Shown here: piece after piece, positions 21,554 through 33,087 of the stretch
Layout: each line of letters opens with the position of its first letter
Numbering within the stretch: position 1 is the stretch's first letter
Assembly: GCA_014529385.2 (NCBI GenBank)
Contig: CM043952.1
Coordinates: forward strand, 155,591,057 to 155,655,056
Length of the DNA: 64,000 bases
Source: Adiantum capillus-veneris
Taxonomy: Eukaryota > Streptophyta > Polypodiopsida > Polypodiales > Pteridaceae
Direction of reading: 5' to 3'
Notes under the pieces: model-generated
Database searches by the model: none
Told to the model about the DNA's origin: nothing
The model's input: only the letters and a program-made list of their open reading frames with translations
Position numbers and translations under genes: made by a program

Positions 21554-22972
21554 GATGTCAAGATCAACATGTACTACTCTTGGATGACTATCACCGATAG
21601 TCATCTCATCACTAGAACACCTTGGTGGATACACAGATCTTTGCCAACAATACTACAATTGGACTACGCCGACTTGGTCTACCTACTGGAGTGATGGCAC
21701 ACTTATCCATCTAGCTCACTTACTAGCGGTTCACATCAACACTCATCATCACTGGCATGTGTTGGTGGATACACATATCTTTGTCAGTGATACTATAGTT
21801 GGACTACACCGACTTGATCTACCTACCGAAGTGCTGGCACACTTATCCATCTAGCTCACTCACTAGCAGTTCACACTAGACCATTGTCTTAGTTTCCCTT
21901 GATGTTGTACTTTCTATTTTACTCTTTGTACACTTCTTATTACCTTGAGTTAGTGAAGAAGAAGAAGTAGAAGGTTTGCCTCCATTTCTGTGTGTGTGTG
22001 TGTAAGAGCTCAAGCTCTCTCCTTTTCTATGTCACGTTATCCACAACATCAGGGCCATGGAGCACATGTGGCATGCATAGGTAGGGTGGTTAGTGCACAT
22101 TGCTCATGCAGAGCTAGGGGGTGGAGTCTAGGCTGGGGCTAGATGGCCAAATGGAGATTTAGGTGGCCTAGGACAACCATAGGGTGTGTAGCCCACCGAC
22201 ACACTATAATCCTTGGATCTTGTTCGGCCAAGTGTGAATGGCCAAGGTCCAAGTCTTTATTATGAGGACTCCTATGGTTGGGAGGCCGGTCTGCAAGAGT
22301 GATCCTATGGAGATGGCTCCTTGTAGAGAGCTCTATAAGAGAGGTGTATGATGTTGAGGATTCCCACATACTTCTCACTCTATCTTTTAACAATTACTAA
22401 ACTCACATACATCAATTGTGAGGTTTCGAAAGAAGACAAAGTGGCAGTTCTCTTGAGTGATTTACCTCCCTCATTTGGCCACATTGTTATAGTCTTGGAA
22501 GAGAAAGACCTGCACCAACTTTGAAGCATGTTGTTAGCTCATTGCATGAGGAAGAGAGGAAGAAATTGAAGAAGGCATAACTAAGTGGAGCAAGTGGAGG
22601 AGCATTTATTGCATCATGTCAGCATTAGCAGTTTCATCTGTGGTCTAATGAAGTTGCATTCTAAGCATTCTATAGGAACGCCTTTCCTTGATTACCTAGA
22701 GGGTGAGTTTCCCATAAAAGAGGCCAAGGACTATGAGGGTGGTGTTGAGTTTTGGTTCTTATTATTTCATTACTATGGGATGGAGCATTGTCCTTTCAAC
22801 TTAACATGGATTGTTTTACTTTTCATTCTCTCAAGTCCACAAATAAAGGGAGAAAGGAAGGATCTTCAATCAAGAGAACCAAAGGGCATGTTGCATATGC
22901 TGCAAACGCTTTGTCACTTACACCAATCAGGTTTTTCAACCATATAACAAGAAATGCTGCCATGTCATGGAG
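21502..22972 (+). repeat. 1471-bp tandem duplication, copy 1 (copia B 3' end, LTR, leader, gag start)
   Basis: The segment starting GAGAGATGCTTGGCATATGG is repeated at exactly +1471 bp with only scattered substitutions. It holds the last bases of pol with the purine tract, an LTR-like block (about 21556-22048, ending TATCCACAACA), a weak primer-site-like TCAGGGCCATGG, a leader, and a gag fragment (SKEDKVAVLLSDLPPSFGH). Confidence 0.95.
21556..22048 (+). repeat. Putative LTR of copia B family, copy 1
   Basis: It begins TGTCAAGATC directly after the purine tract and ends CCACAACA. A repeated sub-block inside it (CACTTATCCATCTAGCTCACT at about 21700 and 21840; 20 bases are shared) gives a 130-bp internal tandem repeat. 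It is assigned from position and from its duplicate at 23027-23519; exact ends are uncertain. Confidence 0.6.
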
Positions 22973-24448
22973 GAGAGATGCTTGGCATATGGGAGATGGC
23001 ATTGAGATTGAGGGGGAGCATTGAGATGTCAAGATCAACATGTACTACCCTTGGATGACTATCACCGATAGTCATCTCATCACTAGAGCACCTTGGTGGA
23101 TACACAGATCTTTGCCAACAATACTACAATTGGACTACGCCGACTTGGTCTACCTAATGGAGTGATGGCACACTTATCCATCTAGCTCGCTTACTAGCGG
23201 TTCACATCAACACTCATCATCACTGGCATGTGTTGGTGGATACACATATCTTTGTCAGTGATACTATAGTTGGACTACACCGACTTGATCTACCTACCGA
23301 AGTGCTGGCACACTTATCCATCTAGCTCACTCACTAGCAGTTCACACTAGACCATTGTCTTAGTTTCCCCTGATGTTGTACTTTCTATTTTACTCTTTGT
23401 ACACTTCTTATTACCTTGAGTTAGTGAAGAAGAAGAAGTAGAAGGTTTGCCTCCATTTCTGTGTGTGTGTGTGTAAGAGCTCAAGCTCTCTCCTTTTCTA
23501 TGTCACGTTATCCACAACATCAGGGCCATGGAGCACATGTGGCATGCATAGGTAGGGTGGTTAGTGCACATTGCTCATGCAGAGCTAGGGGGTGGAGTCT
23601 AGGCTGGGGCTAGATGGCCAAATGGAGATTTAGGTGGCCTAGGACAACCATAGGGTGTGTAGCCCACCGACACACTATAATCCTTGGATCTTGTTCGGCC
23701 AAGTGTGAATGGCCAAGGTCCAAGTCTTTATTATGAGGACTCCTATGGTTGGGAGGCCGGTCTGCAAGAGTGATCCTATGGAGATGGCTCCTTGTAGAGA
23801 GCTCTATAAGAGAGGTGTATGATGTTGAGGATTCCCACATACTTCTCACTCTATCTTTTAACAATTACCCAACTCACATACATCAATTGTGAGGTTTCAA
23901 AAGAAGACAAAGTGGCAGTTCTCTTGAGTGATTTACCTCCCTCATTTGGCCACATTGTTATAGTCTTGGAAGAGAAAGACCTGCACCAACTTTGCAGCAT
24001 GTTGTTAGCTCATTTCATGAGGAAGAGAGGAAGCAATTGAAGAAGGCATAACTAAGTGGAGCAAGTGGAGGAGCATTTATTGCATCATGTCAGCATTAGC
24101 AATTTCATTTGTGGTGTAATGAAGTTGCATTCTAAGCATTCTATAGGAATGCCTTTCCTTGATTACCTAGAGGGTGAGTTTCCCATAAAAGAGGCCAAGG
24201 ACTATGAGGGTGGTGTTGAGTTTTGGTTCTAATTATTTCATTACTATGGGATGGAGCATTGTCCTTTCAACTTAACATGGATTGTTTTACTTTTCATTCT
24301 CTCAAGTCCACAAATAAAGGGAAAAAGGAAGGCTCTTCAATCAAGAGAACCAAAGGGCATGTTGCAGCTGCTGCAAACACTTTGTCACTTTCACCAATCA
24401 GGTTTTTCAAACATATAACAAGAAATGCTGCCATGTCATGGAGGAGAG
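22973..24448 (+). repeat. 1471-bp tandem duplication, copy 2
   Basis: This is the second copy of the LTR-leader-gag unit. It ends within CATGGAGGAGAG, the same short sequence that joins copy 1 to copy 2, so the duplication breakpoints share a GGAGAG/GAGAGA microhomology. After it, the gag-like sequence continues into an acidic repeat instead of returning to the pol end. Confidence 0.95.
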
Positions 24449-24457
24449 CAAGGGGAC

Positions 24458-24517
24458 GAGGACACTAAGGTGGACGATGAGAGTGATGAGGACACTAAGG
24501 TGGACGATGAGAGTGAT
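24458..24517 (+). repeat. 30-bp tandem repeat encoding an acidic motif
   Basis: The 30-mer starting GAGGACACTAAGGTGGACGA is present twice in a row. In the gag-compatible frame it encodes EDTKVDDESD twice, followed by EDKDN and a stop. It lies at the end of the copia B-family gag fragment. Confidence 0.9.
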
Positions 24518-24544
24518 GAGGACAAGGACAACAAACATTCTTGA

Positions 24545-25292
24545 AATGAAGCTATTAGTTTGAACAAGTCAATGATAATGCACATTTGCGGGGGACAAAT
24601 AGGACTCCCCTAGCAAGGCCCTTGGCTTTGGAGGGTCAGCTACTTCCACAAAGCTCTCATCAAGTTGAGCAGGTTGTTGAAAATGCACAATGGCCTAATG
24701 GTGACTCCTCAAGACCATGTACTTGTATGCATGTGAGTTCACTTGTATGCATATACTTGACAATGGATGAAGCCTACACTTGTAAAACATTACAAGTTTC
24801 TTGTGTTCATTGTAGTGGACTCTCATAGTTCCACCATTTCTTGGGATCGTTGTCCACTTTTGAGCATATGGAGCAAGGTCAATGTACTGGAGGTGTCCGC
24901 TTGCTATGGGTAGATTTCCTATCCATTTTTGCAAGCCACTCCCAGGCCTTAGAGGGATTCTCCACTGGTAATTTTTTTGTTAAGAGCTTGCAAAGCTTCA
25001 CACTCCCTCTGGAGTACATGTCTCTAGCAAGGTGGTTGTGAGCCCATAGGCTTGGAAAAGGGGCCACAGATTTCATAAACTACTTAAGGGCAAGGTTGGG
25101 TAGAGATGAAGAAGCCATGCTTCCCTTGTATTCTTACTAGTATAACGAGTTATGGCCTCTATCCCAAGCTTATGGGCTCATAGTTCCTTGCCACACCCTT
25201 GGGCAAACCCTTTGTCCTCACAACTAGTTTTAAATGGGACCCTTGCTATGGCATGGCATGCCAAGCACTAGTGATGGAGGGCACAAGAGGAG
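24545..25292. other. No gene recognised
   Basis: This is a patchwork of short open frames without family motifs, between the copia B-family tandem unit and the truncated gypsy LTR. It may be old retroelement internal sequence. Confidence 0.4.
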
Positions 25293-26132
25293 AAGCAGTG
25301 AAGATCAGACTTAGACAATTTTCACATTTTCCAAAATGGCCATGTATTATAATTTCTCGATTTATTTCAAGCCATTGTAATATTTGTAACAAGTTACGGG
25401 CTCAATGGGAGTTGTAAGCTGTAAAGAAGAGGTCAGTTAGTGTGTGTAGGTTGCAGATTCAGTAAGTTGTGGAGCCCTAAAGGCTTTGGGCGCTCAAACA
25501 TTGCATATTTTTACCCTAGGTAATATAAGGCACATTGTAAATGAAATTGGGGTTCTCAGTCTCATTTGTTGAGACCACTCTTTTCGTGAGAGCTCATGAG
25601 GTGTGTGGCTATGGAGTCCTTGAGCTTATCCTTGCTCATGTGACTTGATTAATAGTAACCAATGCTTAATTCTCTTTCACCATGCCTCTCTCATGCTTCT
25701 TATGATTGTTAATGATGCTTTGATTAGCTAGATCGTAACTAATTAGTGGTTAATCCCACTCTAATCTTGTGTGATTTCCCTCTATTATTTGTGTGTGCAT
25801 GTAGGTTTGATTGGAGTGTGGATGCTCATTAGATCTATGTGTGTGTGCGCTTGTGATTAGTGTGTTGCATGATGGGAATAGTGATGTGTGCATCTTTGCA
25901 ATCGTTAGTGTGTGTGTTGATTTGAGGTGAAGAGAAGTGGATGTGGATATTGCCAGACATTGCGGCTTAGCTCCTCCATAGGCCAAAAAGACCACTTCAT
26001 AGAGTTGCCATTCGTGTTTCCATGATTAATTCACTACGGTGAGTGTTTCCATGCCCTAGGCGGGTAGCTCATCCCTCCGGATTGACAATTATTGCTGGTT
26101 ATTAGAGCTATGCTACGATGGTACCCCCAACA
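25293..26132 (+). repeat. 5' LTR of G1 (first ~85 bases missing)
   Basis: It matches the 3' LTR (37811-38735) from GAAGCAGTGAAGA onward to the terminal CAACA. The block corresponding to TGTTAACTGAGCTG and the following ~70 bases is absent, so the left end has been lost and no target duplication can be tested. Confidence 0.85.
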
Positions 26133-27644
26133 TTTGGCACCGTTGTCGGGGAGCGATGGCCTACACTAGTGTAATTATGGCATAATCGGATTGGTTTCCT
26201 ATTTCCTCACTAATTTCACTTGTGTGTTAATGGTTTTGTGGATTCTGGATGTGTGTGCATAAAGCAATGTGTTCAATTTTTCCTAATTTTATACCATATC
26301 TTGCTAATTGTGTGCCTACACACTCTAATTTCACACTAGCCCCTTGCTAATTTCACTAATTTTTGCTAGCTTACTCACTAATTTTTTACAAATTGCACTA
26401 ACATTTTGTGCTTATGCTTTGATATGTGCCTAATCAGAGGCTTGGATTGCATTCTAACGATTCCGGTTTGTGCTAATTGCTTAATGATTTGTTGATTTTG
26501 GAATGCAAGATTAGGGCTTTAGAGCATCGATGGAAGCAGCATACACATTAGATGGAGCTATTGGATTCAAAATTTGTGCGGTATGCTTTGCCATTGTCAA
26601 TTTGATGATTTGGAAATTTTGATTATGCATGTTTGCATGCCATCGTAATGCCAAAATTTTCCTCAAATTTAACATGAAAATTGATGGTCTCATGTGCTAA
26701 TGTGCATTGTTAATTTGCTTAATTGCATGCTTGAATGGTCAATTACAATTGTGTGCACTAAAATCAAGTGTGTGTGCATTCTAATCGAGTGTGTGTACGT
26801 CTAATTTTAGGTGTGTGTGCACCAAAAAATCAATGTGTGCATAAATATTTTGCTAATTTGATGATTGATTTGTGTTGTGGTCATGTCCAATTAGACATTT
26901 GTGAATTCAATTTGAAAGTTCGACATGATTAAACCTTGTGTGTGCGTACCTATAAATTGGTAAAAACTGCCAATTATTAGTGTTTGTGCGCCTAAAAAGT
27001 GCTTAATATGCATGATTAATTCAATTTTTTGATTGCAAATTTGATGTGTGTAAGGGTTCATTGCTGCGTTTTTGAGCTCAAAACAAGGATTTACACACTT
27101 GGGTTGCGTACATGTTTGACCTATTTTTGCCGGTTTAATTGTCTAGTTTTGAATTTTATTGATGAAATTAATTGGCAATTGAATTGATGTGATTATTGAG
27201 TTTTGATTTGGCTGCATTGATCCCTTATAAGTGGAGAATTTTTAGATAGTTTTTTGGTAATTTTGTAGATTTTTGCATCAATTTTTTTGATTAATTCCAT
27301 AAAAAATTGATATCTTGTGATCTTGACGAGCTGTTTTGTGTGTGTCTTTATGGCATGATTTTGAGTGCTTTGATACACTCATTTGTCGAGTCTTGAGCGT
27401 TTTGCTATTTTTGGGGGTTGGGTTGTTGATTTTGCCATACTTGGTGTTTTCAACAAAAAATGCTTCTTTTGGCGTGTTTGTGTGTGTCGAAAGTATTTGA
27501 ATGCAATTTTTAATGAAATTATGAGGTTTATGGAAAATTATTGAAAAATTTTTTTTGCATTAAAAAAAAATTGAGTGATTTTTAGCGTTTTGACTAATTC
27601 TTGGCTAAATTTGGCATTTTTGAGCGTTTAAAAGAATAAAAAAA
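26133..27644 (+). other. Primer site and AT-rich leader of G1
   Basis: The primer site is at 26133-26152. The leader has recurring TAATTTC, GTGTGTGC and TTTTTG phrases and is collinear with the first 1.5 kb of the G2 leader (52736-54240). At about 27640 it jumps directly to the zinc knuckle, skipping about 2.6 kb that is present in G2. Confidence 0.75.
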
Positions 27645-30332
27645 TTGGCTGACAACTTAGCCAACACTGAAGGACGAACTTCTCAACAAGAGCTTGAGAT
27701 TGACAAGCCAGTTGAAATACCACCAGTCATGGTATATTGCTCAGATTGTGGAAGAAAAGGTGGACATTTTTCAGAGGATTTTCCAAGAAATCCAAACAAC
27801 AGGGACGTAGGAACTGCAAAGCAACACAGATAGCAAATTAAAAATGTGAATCCGATGGAAGTGCATCTAACATGTCACTTTTGATGCAATCAGATGTTCA
27901 TGCATTACAATTAGAAACACCAGTGAAAGCATGACAAGTTCAAAATAAGCATGAAGATGCAGAGGCATGTGACAAGCTTAAAATTGACCCCTGAATAACA
28001 TATTCCTGTGTGAATTTGGTCAAAGTGTCCTGTTATCACCGAAGGTTGAAAAGAGTGTTAGGTTTGCAAGTGATTCTGTATCCACTACCACAAGTATGCA
28101 ATCATTCACGAGTTTAAGGGACACATCAAAGCGAATGCTATTAGCTTTGTATGGCACACATAATTCATATGCACACTATGTAGACCGAGACGGGCAATTG
28201 TACAAAAAAGATCGACCAGTGTTTGAGAGATCTGCATACCAACTCATAGAATTATGCCTAATGATAGATCGGGAAGGATGGTCCATTTTAGAGGAAAGAA
28301 TCTATTATAGCCCATCCTCTCTAGAGCTGAATGATATTACCCCAGTGAGCCCAAAAATCTGTTCAGAGCCAAACTCTCCTCCATCAAAAATCAAGCTTCA
28401 AAGTTGTGACTAGACCAACATATCTTTGACCAAAGTAGCCGTAGATATAGACGAGAGTCTAAGATCTATGATTCCTTGGGTCGTGAAACCACAGAGGCTC
28501 ATATTAAAGGAGACCCATGGGATAGACGATATCTGAGCGAAGATAATGCTATCTACAACTTGACTTGGGGAATTATTTGTCATGTTTCACGAAGGTACAT
28601 ATGAAACTTTGCAGAAGGTTTACATATGCCAAACATCAACAATGCTACCCACAATGTGCCTTCACAATCTCAAAAGGTGAGATCAAACCAGAGCCAAACA
28701 GTCTTGAGTCCAACTCATAGAGAAAGCATTAGTGACCAGCCTAGAAAGGGGGGAGCTGTAAATTCATCAAACTCAACTCTTGTATGGTGAAATGCACCAT
28801 GAATTAGAAGCCCTACAACCTCTAGCCAAGAGACCCCTTCAAAGCAAAAACCACTGAAAGATCATATGGTTGTTGGAAGTTTCTAATTGACCCAGATTCC
28901 CTCAGAATATGCAGACAAATGCATGTATGAAGATCATCAAGGAAAAAAGTTTCAGATGATCTCCACAAGTCAAAGTCAAAAACCGACCAACCCAATAGTG
29001 TTCAAGCAATTGCATGTGACCAAGCTCACATATGCAAATCGAGATGCAAATAGCAATGAATACCAACAAGTTTATGACCTTGTACAAACCCCTACGGAAG
29101 CTAAGCCTGAAGTCAAGGATTATCTCAAGTTGTTGCAAAGCCTCACGCTACCAGAACAAGTGACAAATAGGTCAGAGTCAACGGAAGCTAAAGCTAAAAA
29201 ATCTACACAAAAGTCACCACCAAAATCTCCTCTAAAGGGATAGATTTTGCTAGAAAGTATAGTGGATCTTTTAAGATAAAAAGTTACTCAGATGCAGGCA
29301 GACAATGCTCAACACTTGCAAGCAAAAGGTGAAGTATCACAGCCAATCAAGGCAATATTGACTGGAGCAAATGGTCAAAGCAAAGAAGATGCAAAAAAAA
29401 AATCAACCCAAGGACACAACCATATTAAAGTTAGTCAATTCAAAAAGAAATCCCGAGAAGATCAAGTGTAACATCACTAGTGAACACGAAGAAAACCTTT
29501 CAAGCAAAGTAAAGCTAGATTTTTAGGTAGACAAGAATCTCATGTCCTTTCGCACTTGGAAAAAGTGTAGCTAACCATAGCTAGAAGATGTCCCTGAATT
29601 CATTAGCATATTTGGAGACAAACAATCAGACTGTCGGGGAATCAGTTCCACTACCATTCAAATAGGTTCACAAATCATCATAGCTCAATTTCATGTGATA
29701 ACAACAAAAGATTATAATTGATAACATGATATTAAGAATTCCACTGGCCCAGAACGTTTTAGAGATACAGAGTTCATACAAGATGCACTCATCACAGACA
29801 ACAAAGAATGGAGACCAAGATTGGTCACCCATGGACGACAACACAAAGTCCACAAGTACAATTCAAATGGAGACCAATGATAAAGCAAAGTTTGTTGAAG
29901 ATGAATCATCTCCACCCAGTATAACTTCAGAAGAGCTTAAAGCAAATCAAGCAACAACAAGTGCAAATCAAACAGAGTAGATAACAACCATAGAGCCAAT
30001 GAGATGGAAGCAACATCAAGACAAGAAGTAAAGAAGATCAAGGTCGTGACAACCAAGAAGCAATAGGAAGTCCAAAGATCTAGACATTGCCAATTCAATC
30101 AACCGGTGTAAGTCCTAGTGGAGTAGAAAGTCTGGAATCACCTTCCATACAGACTAGGCTAGATCAAGATGAGACCATGGCAAAGGTAGGACAAGGATCT
30201 TCAATAGCACCTCCAATGAGAATAGCTATAGTTCTCAATAGTATAAATGGAGCTAGTGCTAGATGCAATGCTCTATCGGATAAAGAAATACAGTCAAATA
30301 TGATTTCAGACTGCATCCAAAGGACCCTCTAG
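27645..30332 (+). pseudogene. G1 gag-like/protease region, decayed
   Basis: Open pieces (27645-27833, 28096-28413, 28887-29243, 29726-29980, 30087-30332) align in order with G2's better-preserved copy at 56830-59080. The first has a CCHC knuckle, YCSDCGRKGGHF then SEDF (last Cys is Phe). Then come YGTHNSYAHYVDRDGQLYKK and ERIYYSPSSLELNDITP. Later SPPKSPLKG marks a Lys/Pro/Ser-rich segment, and near 29700 an IIIAQFHVITT-type strand precedes DNMILRIP, a degraded form of the retropepsin C-terminal D-[IV]-[IV]-L-G motif. It is a fossil; the protein family is not one I can name beyond gypsy gag. Confidence 0.7.
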
Positions 30333-30426
30333 TCACACCAAACAAACAGGAAAATAAAGTAATGCTAGGTAAGCGTGTGAGTCAAGAAGGATTGGTTGCT
30401 ATTCTTAGCATCTAGAAGAAGAGTAG

Positions 30427-30640
30427 GTAAAGTTTCAAGTAAAGTCTTCAAAAGACATGCTTGCAGATGTCGTCCTTGGATATCAGTGGTTAGACCAACA
30501 CAAAGCATACAAAGAAGAAACAATTCTATTGCTCTACTTTCCAAATGGTAGCAAGCAATAGTTACATGTGCCATTGATACTAGATTCACAACTGCAAAAG
30601 TCACAAGAATTAAAGGCAAATTTTTGCAGACAAAAGTAAA
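30427..30640 (+). pseudogene. G1 retropepsin-like C-terminal fragment
   Basis: The frame from 30427 reads VKFQVKSSKDMLADVVLGYQ then WLDQHKAYKEE. The D-V-V-L-G..WL pattern (30466-30489) is the C-terminal signature of gypsy retropepsins, which cut the gag-pol polyprotein. The N-terminal catalytic D-T/S-G is not visible upstream. It is a second such motif, about 700 bp after the one at 29700. One stop (TAG in place of a likely Gln codon) lies at 30569-30571. Confidence 0.65.
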
Positions 30641-32583
30641 GCTAAAGTGGACCTTCCATCAACTAGCACAAAAGGTGTGACAACATATGCCTCTACATCA
30701 AAGAACCCTCATGGATCAGCTTCTTCAAGCAAGTCAGGCTTTCAAAACTTCAGTCAGTTGTTTGCTGACCCAAAAAAACCTCTAGGAAGCCACCTAGAAA
30801 AGCAAAGGTATATCAACCCAAGTACGCAAGAAAGCAAAAGAAAGTCAAGCAAGTGTTTGTTTTGAGCAGTTTAGTAAAAGTGAGTGATCCAGTGTGGATT
30901 GAAGACACAAGATCAATATAGAAAGACAAACACATGGGATGGATAGCATCACAATGGAACGAGAGTACTACAGAGGTAACATGAAAATATGGGTACCAAA
31001 ATCGAAAGTCAGCGCATATGAAGTGCAATCAAGAACCTCCCAAGAAAGAAGGCCCACTGGGTACAAATCTCAAAATCATCCCAAATTACCTAAGAAGCAG
31101 GTCTACAACAAAATAACATCAAATGCTACTAAAGTCTACCACAACCCTGGAGAGGATACAAAACAGAGACGGACTTCAAAGAATCTTCCTCTTGCACAAA
31201 GGTTCTACACATGCTATACGAATATTTAGCTACTAGTCAACCAAAGACCAATTGCAATTGAGACAGAACTGCATGAAGATCTCAAGAGTTCAACAAGACC
31301 TCAAGCTTGACAAAGTCAGCTACAAAGGTAATAGAGAGATTTAGATTCTTAAGTCTTCCACTGCTCCTAGTAAAAAGCTAGATGCCCATGGTGAACATAG
31401 ACCTACAACAACATTAAAGACTCCTTACAACGCACCTAACTAGACAACCAAACAACGAATGGAGTCTTCAAAGTCAAAGAAAGACAATTCAACCAACAAA
31501 GCTTCAGATTCAAAGCTGAAACGGGCATGGAAAAAGAAACCGTTAATGCCAACTTGGTCCTTCAATAATCCTCTTTTTGAGAATTCAAGCTTACTTATAC
31601 CAGAAGAGATGTTTGTAGTAAGCTCAAGAATGTAAAAATTCAAGCCGCGAGGGTGCAAAAAACACTCTTTGGTGGGTCTTTGGCATAGTCAGAGTCAGGT
31701 TGCTGAGCCACAAAATGTGCAAAGCGTTAGTCCCAAAGCTTCAGCTCATATTGAACTCTGTGCTAAGAGTCGTAGTTATTAGGCGTACACACAAGCTGGA
31801 AAAGTTGAGCATATCTAAGTCATGTCGCTCATGTTGGATGAGATGAGCATAAGAGTTGAAGTCTATTAACTTAATCACGGTGGAGTGATGTAGAGTCCAA
31901 CACTTACGCACAATGCACAATAAGATGAGAGCACATATCCTCGACAATGAAAACCTTCCTTAAAAGGGTACTAGCTTGTAAAGCCACGTCATATGATTTT
32001 ATAGCTACACCTTCTTTTTGAAGAACCCCTCAAAAATCTTTCTAGCACAACATATTGTTTTCCATGCATTTTTGTGTATGCATATATAGGATGTCCCATC
32101 ATTGAGCATATGCATTAGACACTCTTTTTTGCTTCCACCTTTGCACCTTGAGAGGACTACAACAGGCAAACCAATGTGGTGGCTGCATTCAATTGGCCAT
32201 GCTATTGATTGATAGCCACTGTTATGATCTAGAAGATGTGTCTTGCCATGCTACACTTTTGATTGATAGCCTCTATTATGAGCTACAACTTAAGCCAATT
32301 TGGTGTTTTTGGGAAGCTTGGCATGTCACCCCAATATAGTTATGGCATGCACATGGTTCATGATTTTCAAGTTCCATTCATGCTATTGTCATATTTGCTA
32401 CCCTCTTATTTCCATATCCATCAGCAAATAATCCCTTCAGTACTTTATTAATATTTTGCATGCTAATAAGTACTTCAATAATGCACGTATCCCAAAGGCA
32501 CTTTTTCCCATTGGGTTTTTTCCCTTTGGTTATCTAGGTACTAGACCCTAATCTAGATCCTCATCATTCTAATTCTCTTGTAC
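30641..32583 (+). other. G1 internal sequence without recognisable domain
   Basis: Ser/Lys/Thr-rich frames with stops run to about 31670 (30647-30865, 30939-31229, and a stretch to 31640 rich in Lys and Ser). From about 31700 to the copia H insertion nothing codes convincingly. A direct repeat of TGATTGATAGCC with its surroundings occurs at 32206 and 32261. Confidence 0.45.
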
Positions 32584-32811
32584 TGTTACCATATACATGT
32601 GGTAGTGATGTGTGTGAACACACTTAGGATCGCCGGGGCATTTTTTCCCTCTTTAGGAGGTTTTTTATCCGTACATTCTATATACGCCCATTCATTCTAG
32701 GGCTATCTATCTTTTCATTGAACACTAAGTAATACACTCTCTGTTGTGTGCCTTGAGTTTCCTTCATCTTCTCCAAGCTCTGTGTGTTTTCCTGCAACCC
32801 TAATTCCAACA
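32584..32811 (+). repeat. 5' LTR of copia H
   Basis: It starts TGTTACCATATACATGTGG and ends TAATTCCAACA. The 3' copy at 37338-37566 is alignable end to end. TCTATATACG near 32680 is a possible TATA element. Confidence 0.95.
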
Positions 32812-32812
32812 A

Positions 32813-32825
32813 TTGGTATTAGAGC
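32813..32825 (+). promoter_or_regulatory. Primer-binding site of copia H
   Basis: TTGGTATTAGAGC right after the LTR is one base away from the standard initiator tRNA-Met complement (TGGTATCAGAGC). The C-to-T change parallels the transition bias in the coding part. Confidence 0.9.
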
Positions 32826-33087
32826 AGGTTGCATCCTCTCGGGCTTAATTGCAGCAACTCCAGCACACCCCTGCTCACTTCCTTTGATTTATGTGAGCTC
32901 ATTTCAGCCTTCATTTCCACTACAGGTACATAAGCTATTTTGGCATTTTGTACAAAATTTTTGTCAGTGCCATTTTCTGCATAACAGGTCTCTTACAGTC
33001 TTCTAGGGTTTGTGCTGTATAGCACGTGTTGTTCCCGCTTTGTTTCTCCTCTTTTCGGGCAATTTTTACATCTGTGTAGCATTTACC

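Noticed and set aside
21700-21860. Candidate satellite repeat
   Set aside because: Only two units of about 130 bp, both inside the LTR-like block and duplicated with it at 23170-23330.
22139-22393. Identical 84-codon minus-strand frames at 22139-22393 and 23610-23864 as a duplicated gene
   Set aside because: Their identity is explained by the 1471-bp duplication; they lie antisense to the leader and show no domain.
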